Shown: in pieces, positions 20,497 through 30,769 of the stretch | Layout: every line of letters begins with the position of its first letter | Position numbering within the stretch: the first letter of the stretch is position 1 | NCBI RefSeq assembly: GCF_001704415.2 | Contig: NC_030826.1 | Location: 57,679,362 to 57,743,361 of the forward strand | Origin: Capra hircus | Taxonomy: Eukaryota > Chordata > Mammalia > Artiodactyla > Bovidae | DNA length: 64,000 nucleotides | Direction of reading: 5' to 3' | Translations under genes and position numbers: made by a program | Notes under the pieces: generated by a model | Seen by the model: only the letters and a program-made list of their open reading frames with translations | Told to the model about the DNA's origin: nothing | Databases searched by the model: none

Positions 20497-20960
20497 CCAG
20501 CATCTGCTGAGTGCTTGCTGTGCGCTGAGCACTGGGTATTTGACATGAATGCACTCATTCCTATAACCACGGGGTAGGCACTTCTATTATCCCATTATAT
20601 TGCTATTGTTCAGTCATGTCCGACTGTTTGCGACCCCATGGACTGCAGCCCTCCAGGCTCCTCTGTCCATGGAATTCTCCAGGCAAGAATACTGAAGTGG
20701 GTAGCCATTCTCCCTTCCTAGGGATCTTCCCGACCCAGGGATCGAACCTGGGGTCTCCCACATTACAGACAGATTCTTTACAGTCTGAGCCACCAGGAAA
20801 GCCCTTATCTCTTCAAAGAGCTCATTAAACTTTGCAGTGATCATGAGTGGTGGCTGGGACCATCCCTGCTCACCTTGACTTTATTAAATTGAGGTCCAGG
20901 GAAGGTGAAGGTCTAGTGTAAGGCCATTCTGCTAGTGAGCCACAAACGGAGTGAGGAGAA
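20497..20960 (+). mobile_element. MIR SINE split by a Bov-tA
   Basis: The left part (20,497-20,599) has 'gcatctgctgagtgcttgct' and 'taggcacttctattatccca'. The right part (20,866-20,945) has 'attgaggtccagggaaggtg' and 'aggccattctgctagtgagc'. These are successive sections of MIR-type sequence. Confidence 0.6.
20600..20804 (-). mobile_element. Bov-tA SINE nested in MIR
   Basis: Antisense full copy from 'attgttcagtcatgtccgac' to 'gagccaccaggaaagccctt', with a good antisense B box ('agggatcgaacctgg'). Confidence 0.92.
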
Positions 20961-21078
20961 AACAAAACCCAGAAACAACCTCCCAAACCCTCAGCGTGTC
21001 AAGGCTGGCAGAGACCCTAAGACAAAGTGAAGGGTGCCCGCAACCTTGTTATGGCAATTACTGGGCCAGTCTGCTAAC

Positions 21079-21283
21079 TGGGCTTCCCTGGTAGCTCATC
21101 TGGTAAAGAATCCACCTGCAATGCAGGAGACCCCTGTTCAATTCCTGCGTTGAGAAGATCCCCTGCAGAAGGGATAAGCTACCCACTCCAGTGTTCTGGC
21201 CTGGAGAATTCCATGGACAGAGGAGCCTGGTGGGCTACAGTCCATGGGGTCACAAAGAGTTGGATACGACTGAGAGACTGTCA
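21079..21283 (+). mobile_element. Bov-tA SINE joined to BovB
   Basis: Full copy ('gggcttccctggtagctcat', B box 'tgttcaattcc', tail 'ggatacgactgagagactg'). Its tail runs directly into a BovB segment on the same strand. Confidence 0.92.
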
Positions 21284-21728
21284 ACGAAGGCTGTGGTTTT
21301 TCCAGTAGTCATGTATGGATGTGAGAGTTGGACTGTGAAGAAAGCTGAACACCGAAGAATTGATGCTTTTGAACTGTGGTGTTGGAGAAGACTCTTGAGA
21401 GTCCCTTGGGCTACAAGGAGATTCAACCAGTCCCTTCTGAAGGAGATCAGCCCTGGGATTTCTTTGGAAGGAATGATGCTAAAGCTGAAACGCCAGTGCT
21501 TTGGCCACCTCATGCGAAGAGTTGAGTCATTGGAAAAGACTCTGATGATGGGAGGGATTAGGGGCAGGAGGAGAAGGGGATGACAGAGGATGAGATGGTT
21601 GGATGGCATCACTGACGTGATGGACGTGAGTTTAGGTGGACTCTGGGACGTGACGGACAGGGAGGCCTGGCGTGCTGCGGTTCATGGGGTCGCAAAGAGT
21701 CAGACACGACTGAGCGACTGAACTGAAC
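21284..21728 (+). mobile_element. BovB 3' end
   Basis: Encodes a nearly open C-terminal part of the BovB reverse-transcriptase ORF (VMYGCESWTVKKAE, then the LWCWRRLLRVPW block) with a stop after GRRRRG, and ends 'gagcgactgaactgaac'. 5'-truncated. Confidence 0.93.
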
Positions 21729-23731
21729 TTTTACTCTTGAACTGAGAGACTTACTTTCAGGCTAACTGGTCAGGCAGTGACTCAGAAACGCTGGTTTGAC
21801 TGATACACGTCCTCTGCGGTTTCTGTCTCCAGAGTTAGTCAAAAGGAGACAGGGGCACTGTCGCGCACGTGTGGGTGTGGGTCTAGGATTTCCCTCCCTC
21901 TCTTATCCTGGAAGGATGGGTGGGTTTCTGGAACTGTCACGTGTTAAGGGATGCCCTCTGCAGACGTAGAGGGGACCTGGGCTGCGGATTCAGTTCTGAG
22001 ACAGAGATCCACGGCAGGATTCCCCAAGCTCCGTGACCTCGGGGTTGGAGCATTCTGTGTCCTGGGGGCTGTCTTGGGTGTTGGAGTGTGTCTAGACAAA
22101 TCCTGGCTTCTCGCCACTAAATGCTGGTACCAGCCCCACACTCCACTGTGACAGTCAGAACTGTCTCTAGACATTGCTTGGTGTCCCCAGTGGGAGGGGA
22201 CGGAGGTCACCTCTGGAAAGGAACCATTGGTATGGGTATTCTTAAATTGGGGGTTAGGCCAGCCGTCGCCCTGCCTCTAATCCCTCAGGCTTCCCCATCT
22301 GTCCACATACTGCCTACCTGTTCAGTGGGAGCTGTGAGGACTGTGGACCAGACTGTTTGCTGTGGGAGCCAGGAGGCAGGTAAAACTCACACCCGGGCTC
22401 ACAGCATCTGTCCTCCACCAGCAAATGGAGCGGCAGATGATCATTTCCACAAGCAGGCCACGCCTGGGCGGGTGGGGGCCTGGGCGCTGGAGAGACGGGG
22501 CGATCCTGCCTGGCCTCTCAAAGTCCTCTTTCTCTGCGAATGGCCAGCTGAGACCCGAGTCCACTCTGCAGGCGGGGACGCGCCAGCCGCACAAACACCC
22601 CTCTGTCCTTCCTCCAAGGGGAGCGTGCCCTCCTCCGCCCCTCCCGCTCCCCTTCCCGAGACTCCGTTTTGTTTCCTCCTCCTCCTCCGTGAGTCCCCTC
22701 GCCAGGCCATCGCGCGCGCCCCTCCCGCCCTCCCCCGGGGCAGTACACCTGACTTATTTATTTATTTATTTACGGCTCGAGTGTTTGAGCTGAGGGTTAG
22801 TTCGGGTCTATTAAGCTAGCTGCTTTTCCTGCCTGGGAGCCCGGGTAATGAGTAACCATAGCGTGCTACAGGCAGCTGTCTGGGACAAACCCAGAGCCTC
22901 CTCAGGAGCCGCATAAGGCCGCGTTTGTTCTGCCCCTTCTCAATAGCTCCTTGTGCAGGAGGCAGGGTGATGGGCGGGTGGGAGGGAGCCAGAGAGCGCG
23001 GCAGAAAGCGACGGGCACTGAATTCATGGCACTTTCGACAGTGCCTCTCTTCTTGGCCGCCTCCCCCCCGCCCTCCACCTATACCCACTGCCATGGGCTT
23101 CAGACTCTCAGGCTCGTCTCCCCGACCCCGTGAACCTGGGGACAGGCTCCCCCAAACCTCTTGGGGTGCTTTTGGGTGGGCTGTGGATGACACAGAGCCC
23201 AAGGACTGCTGTTTCACACGGAGGTGGTTCGGTTGTGCCCTGGGTCTCCCTGACTGTGCAGATGTACACAGCACCTCTTGTCTCGACTTCGCCTCACGAT
23301 CCAGTAACTCCAGCTATCTCTTCCCAATCTTGTGTGCCTGGCTGCGCTATAAAGCTGTTTGGAGAGTGCTTTCATAAAGCAGCCCCAAGTCTGTTATGGG
23401 GCCAATCATTGGCTCCACCAGCAACATGGGGCTCGTTAGGGCTACAGCTGATTTGCCTCATTAAATAGAAAGAGAGACAGGCCCAGAAATGGATTGCCCA
23501 CTTGGCCTTTGGAAAATCTCCCAAGCGATAGGCACATTCGTTCATTCTGTACATGGGTATTAAACACCTACATCAAACCGGCTAGTTCTGAGGGGCGACC
23601 ACAGACATGAACAGGGTGTGATCTTGTGCCTCGAGTGTACAATGTAGAAGGGAAGAGGAAAGAGCCCCCGTCCTGGGTTTATGATTATATGAGGTAGAAT
23701 GGGCCAGATGCCCCAGGAGAGGTGGTGGTTC
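21729..23731. other. Unique intergenic DNA, partly CpG-rich
   Basis: 22,560-22,750 is CpG-rich and pyrimidine-rich. 23,330-23,560 holds an inverted CCAAT pair and other motifs (see findings). Long overlapping frames on both strands (up to 232 aa) are chance frames by composition. No donor/acceptor-bounded exon was seen. Confidence 0.45.
22754..22772. repeat. (TTTA)n microsatellite
   Basis: Almost five TTTA units next to the CpG-rich patch. Confidence 0.9.
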
Positions 23732-23935
23732 TTTAGCCGCTCAGTCGTGTCTGACTCCCTTGTGACCCCATAGACTGTAGCCCCCAGGCTCCTCTGTCCG
23801 TGGGATTCTCCAGGCAAGAACACTGGAGTGGGCTGCCATTCCTTCTCCAGGGGATCTTCCCGACCCAGGGACTGAGCCCATGTCTCCTGCATTGGCAGGT
23901 GGATTCTTTACCACTGAGCCACCAGGGAAGCCCCT
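23732..23935 (-). mobile_element. Bov-tA SINE, full length
   Basis: Antisense from 'agccgctcagtcgtgtctga' to 'gagccaccagggaagcccct'. The antisense B box reads 'agggactgagccc'. Confidence 0.93.
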
Positions 23936-24756
23936 CCCAAGAGAGGTACAAGCAAAACATCTCGGAGGGTGGAGAGGGGGAAGGTCAGAATCTTCGGGGA
24001 ACATGAGGAAAGGCTAGGCTTCAGGAAGTAAGGGTGGAGGGTAGCCCCTCCTCTGGGCAAAGGAAGAGTTTTAACAGAGAAATCGAGATGGGCCAGCACG
24101 GGGCACATGCGGGGATCAGGGAGGGGCTAGGTTGCTTAAGTTGTGGGCAGATGAATCAAGAGCCGAGGTATGGTTTAGATGAATCAGGCTACGCTGTGTC
24201 AGACGCATTTGAAGGTGAAGATGTTAGCCGTGTTGAAACCAGTTAGAGGAAGAGGCCAGTGGTCCAACAGAGGAAAATGAGAAAAGGCAGGAGAGGTGAG
24301 ACGCTGAAGCCTAGGGTACTGTAGGGCTCAGCAGCCGATGGAGAGAGTGGAGGGAAGTGGCCCCACGGTGACTGGGAGGATGGAACTGAGGAGGTGGACC
24401 GAGTCAGAGGGTCTAGGGAAGGACCACAGCTGAGGAGCAGGATAGGAGTGTGGTTCAGATGCTCTGAGTTGGAGAGTCTGTAATAATCGAAAGTGGGGTC
24501 CCACTGCTCACCACTCAAAGCCATTGAAGAGGCCGGGTTGGTAGAAAGGAAAGTTTGCTTTATTTTGGATGGTGGCTGCTGGGGTGGGCAGGTGGAAGCC
24601 TGTCCAAAGGCCGGTCCTCCCCACTGATGATCGGAGGACAGGAACTTTTATGGCAGTAGGGAGCGGTGGGGAGGGTGGCTACAGGCAGAAACAGCACAGT
24701 CAGCTCAGACAGTCCTCTTGAAATTGGCCATCTGTGCTCTGACAATCTCCCTGACA
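23936..24756. other. Intergenic DNA, purine-rich, possible old repeat
   Basis: 24,030-24,260 ('taacagagaaatcgagatgg', 'catttgaaggtgaagatg') resembles an old dispersed mammalian repeat also suspected at 59,640-60,240. I could not name the family. Confidence 0.35.
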
Positions 24757-24826
24757 AGGGATTGAACCCACAGCCCCTCCGGTGGAAGACGAAGTCTTAA
24801 CCACTGGCCTACCAGGGAAGTCCCTG
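24757..24826 (-). mobile_element. CHR-type SINE head fragment
   Basis: 'aagggattgaacccacagcc' to 'ctaccagggaagtccctg': only the tRNA-related head, antisense. Confidence 0.78.
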
Positions 24827-24859
24827 CACTAGTTTTCAAAGTCACCTTGCAAAATAAGG

Positions 24860-24990
24860 AGGGACAGGAAAAATTTTCCCCATGTTTGAGATGGAGTGAA
24901 CAGGTCCAGGAAGGTTGAGTCACTTCTCCAAGAGCACACAGCAGAGTTGGTGCCAGAGTGGGCTAGGCATTCAGACTTTAGCCTGGAGCA
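24860..24990 (+). mobile_element. MIR SINE remnant
   Basis: 'aggtccaggaaggttgagtc', 'acttctccaagagcacacag' and 'tggtgccagagtgggc' match the MIR 3' half. Confidence 0.6.
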
Positions 24991-25334
24991 GTCAACATGA
25001 CTGTTTAGTCAGAGACACCTTCTGGGTGAGTGATGCAAACCCTCCCTGACATAACTCAGGAAAAGTTAAACGGTGAAGACACGTACTTTTTCACCTAGCA
25101 AGAGGTTTAGTGGTAAGACAGGCTCTGGGACCAGTGGGTTCAGTGGAGGATCAGTGATGTCACCGGGGACCCCTGTTCTTTCATTTCAGCTCTCCCAGCA
25201 CCAGGGATGCCTTCATCCTGAGGCTGGTCACTGGCTTGGGTGCAAATGACGGCCACTGGCAGTCAAGGCTGTGTGCTTCCCTGTGCACAAAGCAAAAGAG
25301 AAAAAACGCATCCAAGTGTGATACATGTCTGTAC
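24991..25334. other. Unique intergenic DNA
   Basis: Nothing recognised. Confidence 0.5.
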
Positions 25335-25520
25335 CCCTCATGGCTCAGTGATACAGAATCCACCTGCCAACGCAGGAGACATGGGTTCAGTCCCTGGGTT
25401 GGGAAGATCCCCTGGAGAAGGGTATGACCACCCACTCCAGTATTCTTGCCTGGAGAATCCCATGGACAGAGGAGCCTGGTGGGCCATAGTCTGTGGGGTC
25501 ACAAGAGTCAGACACAGTGT
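25335..25520 (+). mobile_element. Bov-tA SINE, 5' end slightly short
   Basis: Begins at 'tcatggctcagtgatacaga', with the 'gggcttccc' start lost. The B box is 'gggttcagtccctgg' and the tail ends 'gagtcagacacagtg'. Confidence 0.9.
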
Positions 25521-26179
25521 GCACCTCTTCCTTCCTGGGGGGTGGGTAGGAGGAGTGGGTGAGGCTGAGACATTTTCCCAGGACAGTTTAATCAATCTCC
25601 CACTCATCTAACTTGCTCCCTGGAGTAGAAGACAGGACCGAAGGGAGAAGGGAGGGCATCTCAGGTGAAGATCTGGACCAGAGCTTTGAGATGGTTTGCA
25701 TCACAAAACTTCTTGCGAAATCAGGGTAGGGCTTCCTGCTAATCCTCGGAGTAGCCCAGGGCCAGTCCCAAGCTCTGATTTCTCCACCGCTCGCACGCTG
25801 GGATCCCTTTGAGCAATGCCGAATTTGATTTTGTGAGTTCTTTGAAAAAGAGAAAGGTATGTTCTTAGATGGGTCCCAAGCCTTCTGTTACCTTGGGCTG
25901 TTGCACCTGGGTGTCTGGGGCTTTCTGAGGCCACTGCATTCTCGGGGAAAGATGTGGGTTCTGGGTCAAGCAGCTTCTTGCCCTCATGGGAGCCGAGTGG
26001 CAGCCGCATCTTACCTGGAGTGATGCTGTCTCGCACCTGTGCTGAGGTCCTCAAGCAGAAGAGTGTAGCTACTCTGTTTTCCTTCCTGGTCATCTCCCTT
26101 GCATGTGCCTATTTCCCACATCTTAGCCTTTGCCTTAATTACTTCTACATCAGCCTCTAGTTTTTATTTCCTTTTATCT
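25521..26179. other. Unique intergenic DNA
   Basis: A 130-aa - strand frame (25,701-26,093) overlaps a shorter + strand frame and lacks exon borders. No repeat was recognised. Confidence 0.45.
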
Positions 26180-26318
26180 TTAAAAAAAAAAATCTTTTGG
26201 CTGTGCCCCCGGGGCATGTGGGATTTCATTTCATTTCCTGGGTTCGGACCAGTGATCGAACCCATGGCCCCTGCATTGGAAGAACAGAGTCTTAACCACT
26301 AGACCACCAGGGAAGTGT
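26180..26318 (-). mobile_element. CHR-type SINE
   Basis: A-run/T-run junction, then 'ttttggctgtgcccccgggg', an antisense B box ('agtgatcgaaccc') and 'agaccaccagggaagtgtc'. Confidence 0.82.
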
Positions 26319-26437
26319 CTTTTTGTTTAGCTGTTTCCTAACCATTCATTCCAGAATCAGGTCAGACACAGGCCCTCTGGACCCCTTGGCTCTTGCCCCC
26401 AGACCGGGTAGGTGCTTGTGGTCCGAGTGTGTGTACT

Positions 26438-26647
26438 CTGTTGCTCAGTCGTGTCCGACTCTCTGTGGCCCCATGGACTGTAGCCCACCAGGCTCCTCTG
26501 TCCATGGCATTTTCCAGGCAGGAATCCTGGAGTGGGTTGCCATATCCTGTTCTAGGGGATCTTCCCGACCCAGGGATCCAGCCTGTCTCCTGTATCTCCT
26601 GCATTGGCAGGAGGATTCTTTACCACCGTGCCACCTGGGAAGCCCTG
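26438..26647 (-). mobile_element. Bov-tA SINE, full length
   Basis: Antisense from 'ttgctcagtcgtgtccgact' to 'gtgccacctgggaagccctg', with a tandem 'ctcctgtatctcctgcat' near the head. Confidence 0.93.
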
Positions 26648-26919
26648 CCCATGGTCCATGCAGTCTCTTTAACATCCCTGCAGTTATCAGGATAACTCTG
26701 GCCTCCTCTGCCTGACTCTTGCTTTCCTCCCCCCAGTATATGCAAGTGTTGAATGAAGGAGAGGCTACTGCAGAAATCGAAACCTGAATGACAACGGGCA
26801 GTGGCAGCTCCAGAATTTTAATCTAGGAAGGCCTCAGGGTGGCAAATGGTTTATCACTTAAGGTCAGGGATGGGGAGATAAGTCTACCCTGTAGGGTCAC
26901 CTCCCTCTGCAGCCCTATG

Positions 26920-27074
26920 AAAGGGAAAGTCGCTCAGTCATGCCAGACTCTTTGCAAGTCTGTGGACTGTAGCCTGCCAGGCTCCTCTGTCCATGGAATT
27001 CTCCAGGCCGGAATACTGGAGTGGGTAGTTGTTTTTTTCTCCAGGAAATCTTCCCAACCCAGGGATTGAACCCA
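26920..27074 (-). mobile_element. Bov-tA SINE, head lost
   Basis: Antisense tail and body ('gtcgctcagtcatgccagac' to 'cccagggattgaaccc'). The tRNA 5' half is missing. Confidence 0.88.
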
Positions 27075-27285
27075 GAAAGCAGATGTTAATGCCCTCTGTC
27101 TGTGCCAGTTGAGAAAGCTGAGGCAAACATGCTACCTGCACCCTGATGGTCATACAGCAGCTCACTGATGGCAAACAGGGTGGCAACTAGCTAGGTTTGT
27201 CTGACTCCAGGGTTACTGGGGGGTGGGTGGGGTGGGTGGGCAGGTTCACCCTGGGCAGAATTTAGCTTGGCATGTCCCACCTTAT

Positions 27286-27499
27286 GGGCTTACTAGGAGG
27301 CTCAGTGGGAAAGAATCCGCCTGCCAACGTAGGAGGCTCGGATTGAATCCCTGAGCCAACAAGATCCCCTGGAGGAGGAAATGGCAACCCGCTCCAGTGT
27401 TCTTCCCTGGAGAATCCCATGGACAGAGGAGCCTGGCGGGCTCTAGTCCATAGGGTGGGAGGGAGTCAGACATGACTGGGGGACTAAGCTCGCACACGG
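27286..27499 (+). mobile_element. Bov-tA SINE with diverged TSD
   Basis: Head 'gggcttactaggaggctcag', B box decayed ('ggattgaatccctga'). 'tcccaccttat' at 27,275-27,285 and 'tcccgctttat' at 27,500-27,510 look like an 11-bp target-site duplication with two changes. Confidence 0.9.
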
Positions 27500-27635
27500 T
27501 CCCGCTTTATGCACAAAGGCCGGCCTCGACCTGAGGGAGCTGACAGTGAGGCTGGAATCCCAGCCTGGTCTTGGAAGTTAAGGCCCAGGGGAGGACTCCC
27601 ATCATTCCTAAGGTACTCTGCGTTTGTTGGCTGGA

Positions 27636-27838
27636 AGTTCAGTTCAGTTCAATTCAGTCGCTCAGTCGTGTCCGACTCTTTGCCACCCCATGGACTGCAG
27701 CACGCCAGGCCTCCCTGTCCATCACCAACTCCCGGAGCTCGTTCAAACTCATGTCCATTGAGTCGGTGATGCCATCCAACCATCTCATCCTCTGTCGTCC
27801 CCTACTCCTCCTGCCTGCGATCTTTCCCAGCATCTGGG
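27636..27838 (-). mobile_element. BovB 3' end abutting a promoter
   Basis: Tail 'agttcagttcagttcaattc' through 'atctttcccagcatctgggg'. Its truncated end is about 40 bp from the first GC box and 92 bp from the TATA box of the CpG island promoter. Confidence 0.92.
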
Positions 27839-27876
27839 GCTTTTAGACAGAACTCCATCTCCCGGGAAGCAGTTCG

Positions 27877-27937
27877 GCCCCGCCCCGCCCCTTTCGCGCG
27901 CCCCGCCCGCCCTGCCCCGGCCCGGCTGCTATATAAG
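27877..27937 (+). promoter_or_regulatory. TATA-box promoter with GC boxes
   Basis: TATATAAG at 27,930-27,937, preceded by tandem GC boxes ('ccccgccccgcccc' at 27,879-27,892 and 'ccccgcccgccctgccccgg' from 27,901). Usual spacing puts the start site near 27,960. Orientation follows from the TATA strand and the + strand donor at 28,504. Confidence 0.7.
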
Positions 27938-27959
27938 GGCTGGAGTCTGGCCACGGGTA

Positions 27960-28503
27960 GAGAGCGCGGTGGCGCGGGCGCGGAACTGCGATTCTGAGAA
28001 TCTTCACCCTGCAGCGGCAGCCCTGAGAAGCCTCGGCGCTTCTCACCTGCGTCTCTCTTGCCTGCCTGGCTCCAGCCCCGAGCCGCCTGGGCCCCGCGCA
28101 CCTGTAGACCCGAGGCCCAGACTGCCTCTGCCCCTAATGCTTTTCCGGGCTTGGCAGAGGGGTTCCCGGCGGGGATTCCTGGGGTCGCGCTGGTGATACG
28201 CAGTGAAGAAAGGCGAGCTGCTGCGTCCGAGCTGGGTGCTCTCCGAGCGCAGGGAGGCGGGCTGCCATCGGCGGGGCGCCTCTGGGGAGCCCGGGCCGGC
28301 GAACCCGCGCGCAATCTCCGCGGGTCCCGGGCGCCGAGGCCGGGACGGCCGGCGCTTTCGCCTTAGATGGAAATGGGGACCGGGCCTCCGGACCCTCTAC
28401 CGTGGATTACTTGGTGCATCTCGGCCGGGCTTGATGACCCACGACCTCGTCTCCATCCGTGGATTGGTGCGTGCTACCCAACAGTCTGGTCGCTTCCCTG
28501 GAG
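27960..28503 (+). ncRNA. Candidate first exon of a lncRNA (LINC00511-like position)
   Basis: Seen: predicted start about 25-30 bp after the TATA box, GC-rich sequence, and a consensus 5' splice site 'ggag/gtaagt' at 28,503/28,504. The longer frames here start at non-ATG codons. The first ATG (28,137) gives only 19 codons and another (28,367) stays open to the donor. So the exon looks non-coding or 5' UTR. Known: in human the gene immediately downstream of SLC39A11 in the same orientation is the lncRNA LINC00511. Inference: this is the first exon of that locus or of another lncRNA. No downstream exon was identified, and transcript data could instead show the 5' exon of a coding gene outside the window. 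Confidence 0.55.
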
Positions 28504-28880
28504 GTAAGTCTCCCCGCGATTCGGGGAGGAGGGAATATAATATGACCCCATGCGTCGCTTTATGAAAGTCTTGCGGTTCTGGGTTGAGATTTTTGTTCTT
28601 GTAATTGACATCTTCTCAGAGGCCGTTTTAGCCATCGTCTGCCTCCCGGCAGAGCGGATTCCCGGTGGTCATCGTCTATCTGGGCGCCCTGGCTCATCGC
28701 ATTTCCAACGCCGCCTAGCCGCCGGCCGCCCCCGCGGGACAGGGCCCCGGCCTGGGGTGAGGTCCGCATCCTCGAGGTCCCCGCCCACCCCCCTGGCACT
28801 TACTACCTTTTAAGCACTTCGCGCTGCGGGGCCGTTACCTCGGTGAGCTCGCGACGTCTGCTTGCCTGCGACCCAGAGGG

Positions 28881-29744
28881 CGATCTAGGGGCAGCGCCTG
28901 GCTCCCCTGTCCCCGTGGGGGGTGGGGAATGTCTCCGGTCCCCCGTCCTGGTCGCCGAAGAACGGCTTTACTGCAAGGACCGCACCACCCATCAGGGGGT
29001 TCACTGAATGGGTGAGAGGTGTCAGGAATTCCCTCCAATGCTACTAACCACCTCCCCTCCCCCATCAGTGCAGATTGTTAGTGGAAGAGGTTTCCTGCCA
29101 GCCTCAGGAGAGGGGCTTCATCTTGAGTCCTGAACTGAAAGCAAACTGCCTCTGCATCCACAGCTCCCCTCTCTCCTCCTCCTTTTGTGCGGGCGCCTCG
29201 GAGCAGCACCCTGCCTTGTCACCAAGTAGGCTCCGAGTACTTGTTTGTTGAGTGAATGACTGAGCCAGGCTGCCTTGATGTATGGATTAACCCAGGGCCT
29301 CCTTTCGCTTGTCCTTTGGCACTTGGCCTCAACTCCCGAGACTTGCCCCGTGAAGACTGTTCCCTGGGGATGCTTTCCCAGGTGGAGGATTCCCTCCCCT
29401 GCCTCCTCCAGCCCTGTCTGCAGTCTGTTTGTGATGGTCCATTTCCTGTCCAGCGGTACCCCCTGCATAGAACGCGTCTGGAAGCTGTCACGGGTCTCCC
29501 TTGGGCGCCAGGGCCTCCCGTGAGCACGTGCTTGGGAAGGTGGGAGAACCAGGCGCCGCTGGAAGGAAAAGGATGTGTTGGTTCTGCCCCTTTCCCAGAA
29601 GCCAGTGTTCTGGCCACTCCCGGGTCCCTGGCACTGCCCACCTGGTGCAGGGTGTACCCTGTGGTCCTGCCCACCCTCTCTGGGAGAGGGGCTGTTGAAA
29701 TTGTCCCACTGATGGCCTGGAAGCCCACCTCTGCATCCCCATCT
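28881..29744. other. Unique DNA downstream of the CpG island
   Basis: Overlapping frames of 231, 169 and 165 aa on both strands of 29,118-29,813 share the same bases. None is bounded by splice sites. Probably intronic to the candidate lncRNA. Confidence 0.45.
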
Positions 29745-30140
29745 AATTTTTAAAAGTAATCCGCTGTCCTTTCTCTGTCTTTTATAGAAAACTACAAAAA
29801 AAAAAAATTGCAAAATTCAGGAAACACCCAGTTCCCACAGTAATGCTGGCAATTTGACATATTTCCTCACTGCTGAAACCCCTGCAATGTATACAACATT
29901 GGTTCCCGCTCTATCCCCCGCCTCGCTTTTTTTTTTGAATATTTCCCCACATAATGACTGTATTCGCTACAGACACTGAATCATAGTTTGCGTGACAATT
30001 CTCCCATTGTTGGACACCGAGGTATTTCCAAATTTTTACCCTTTGAAGTCATGCATTGGTGAGTGTCTTTTGTACATAAGGATTTGTCCACATTTTGAAT
30101 TATTTCCTTTGGAAAATTCCCAGAAGCCACTCTTTGCTCT
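29745..30140. mobile_element. Old L1-related remnant
   Basis: 'gtaatgctggcaatttgaca', 'ttgaatatttccccacataa', 'attatttcctttggaaaatt' and 'cccagaagcc' recall diverged mammalian L1-type sequence. Family and strand were not settled. Confidence 0.35.
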
Positions 30141-30479
30141 AAATCAGTCATGCCTAAAATAAAAGGAGTGCCCTTCTTGGTGGACCTTTACCAGGTGGGC
30201 TTGGAGGAAGACTGCAGCGCTTAGCCTGCAGATAACACCGCAGCTGGGAGCCAGGATACAGTAGGAGCCCAGACAGTGCTCACTGAGTCAATGCAGTGTT
30301 TCATTGCCTTTTGTTTTCCCTGAAGCAAAGAATTGATCAGCACTGGCTGTGAGAGTAACTTAAAATTTGCCTTTAGGGCTGGGATTGAAATTATTTTAGC
30401 AATGCCGGAGATTAAGATTTACAAGGAAGCTGGATTCAAAATGCTGTCCTTTTACAAATTATTACTGCTTAAAAAACTC

Positions 30480-30756
30480 CCTTATTTATTTTTATCTGTG
30501 GCTGTGCTGGGTCTCCGTTGCCGGGCAGGCTTTTCTCTAGTTGCTGTGAGTGGGGGCTATGCTCTAGTTACGGTGCCTGGGGTTCTCACTGCGGTGGCCT
30601 CTCTTGCTGCAGAGCACAGGCTCTGGGCACAGGCTCAGTAGTTGCGGCACATGGACTTAGTTTCGCCGAGGCATGTGGGATCCTCTTGGGATCAGGGATC
30701 GAACCCATGTCCCCTGCATTGGCAGGTGGATTCATCATTGAGCTGCCAGGGAAGCC
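30480..30756 (-). mobile_element. CHR-1 SINE
   Basis: Antisense: 'gtggctgtgctgggtctccg', 'gcttttctctagttgctgtg', 'gcacaggctcagtagttgcg', 'tgagctgccagggaagccct'. The head is slightly damaged ('gattcatcattgagc'). Confidence 0.9.
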
Positions 30757-30769
30757 CTATTATCAACTT

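Larger units (their letters stand above)
27860..28880. other. CpG island, about 1 kb
   Basis: Very high CpG density by eye (for example 'ctttcgcgcgccccgcccgc', 'ggtggcgcgggcgcgg'), free of any repeat, in a region where other CpGs are mostly decayed. This points to an unmethylated promoter in the germ line. CpG density falls off after about 28,880. Confidence 0.8.

Noticed and set aside
22121..22819. 232-codon + strand frame
   Set aside because: Low-complexity Pro/Ser-rich translation of a pyrimidine-rich stretch, with opposing frames on the - strand.
29118..29813. 231-codon - strand frame downstream of the CpG island
   Set aside because: Three registers are open over the same bases, no exon borders, and the ATG has no supporting context.
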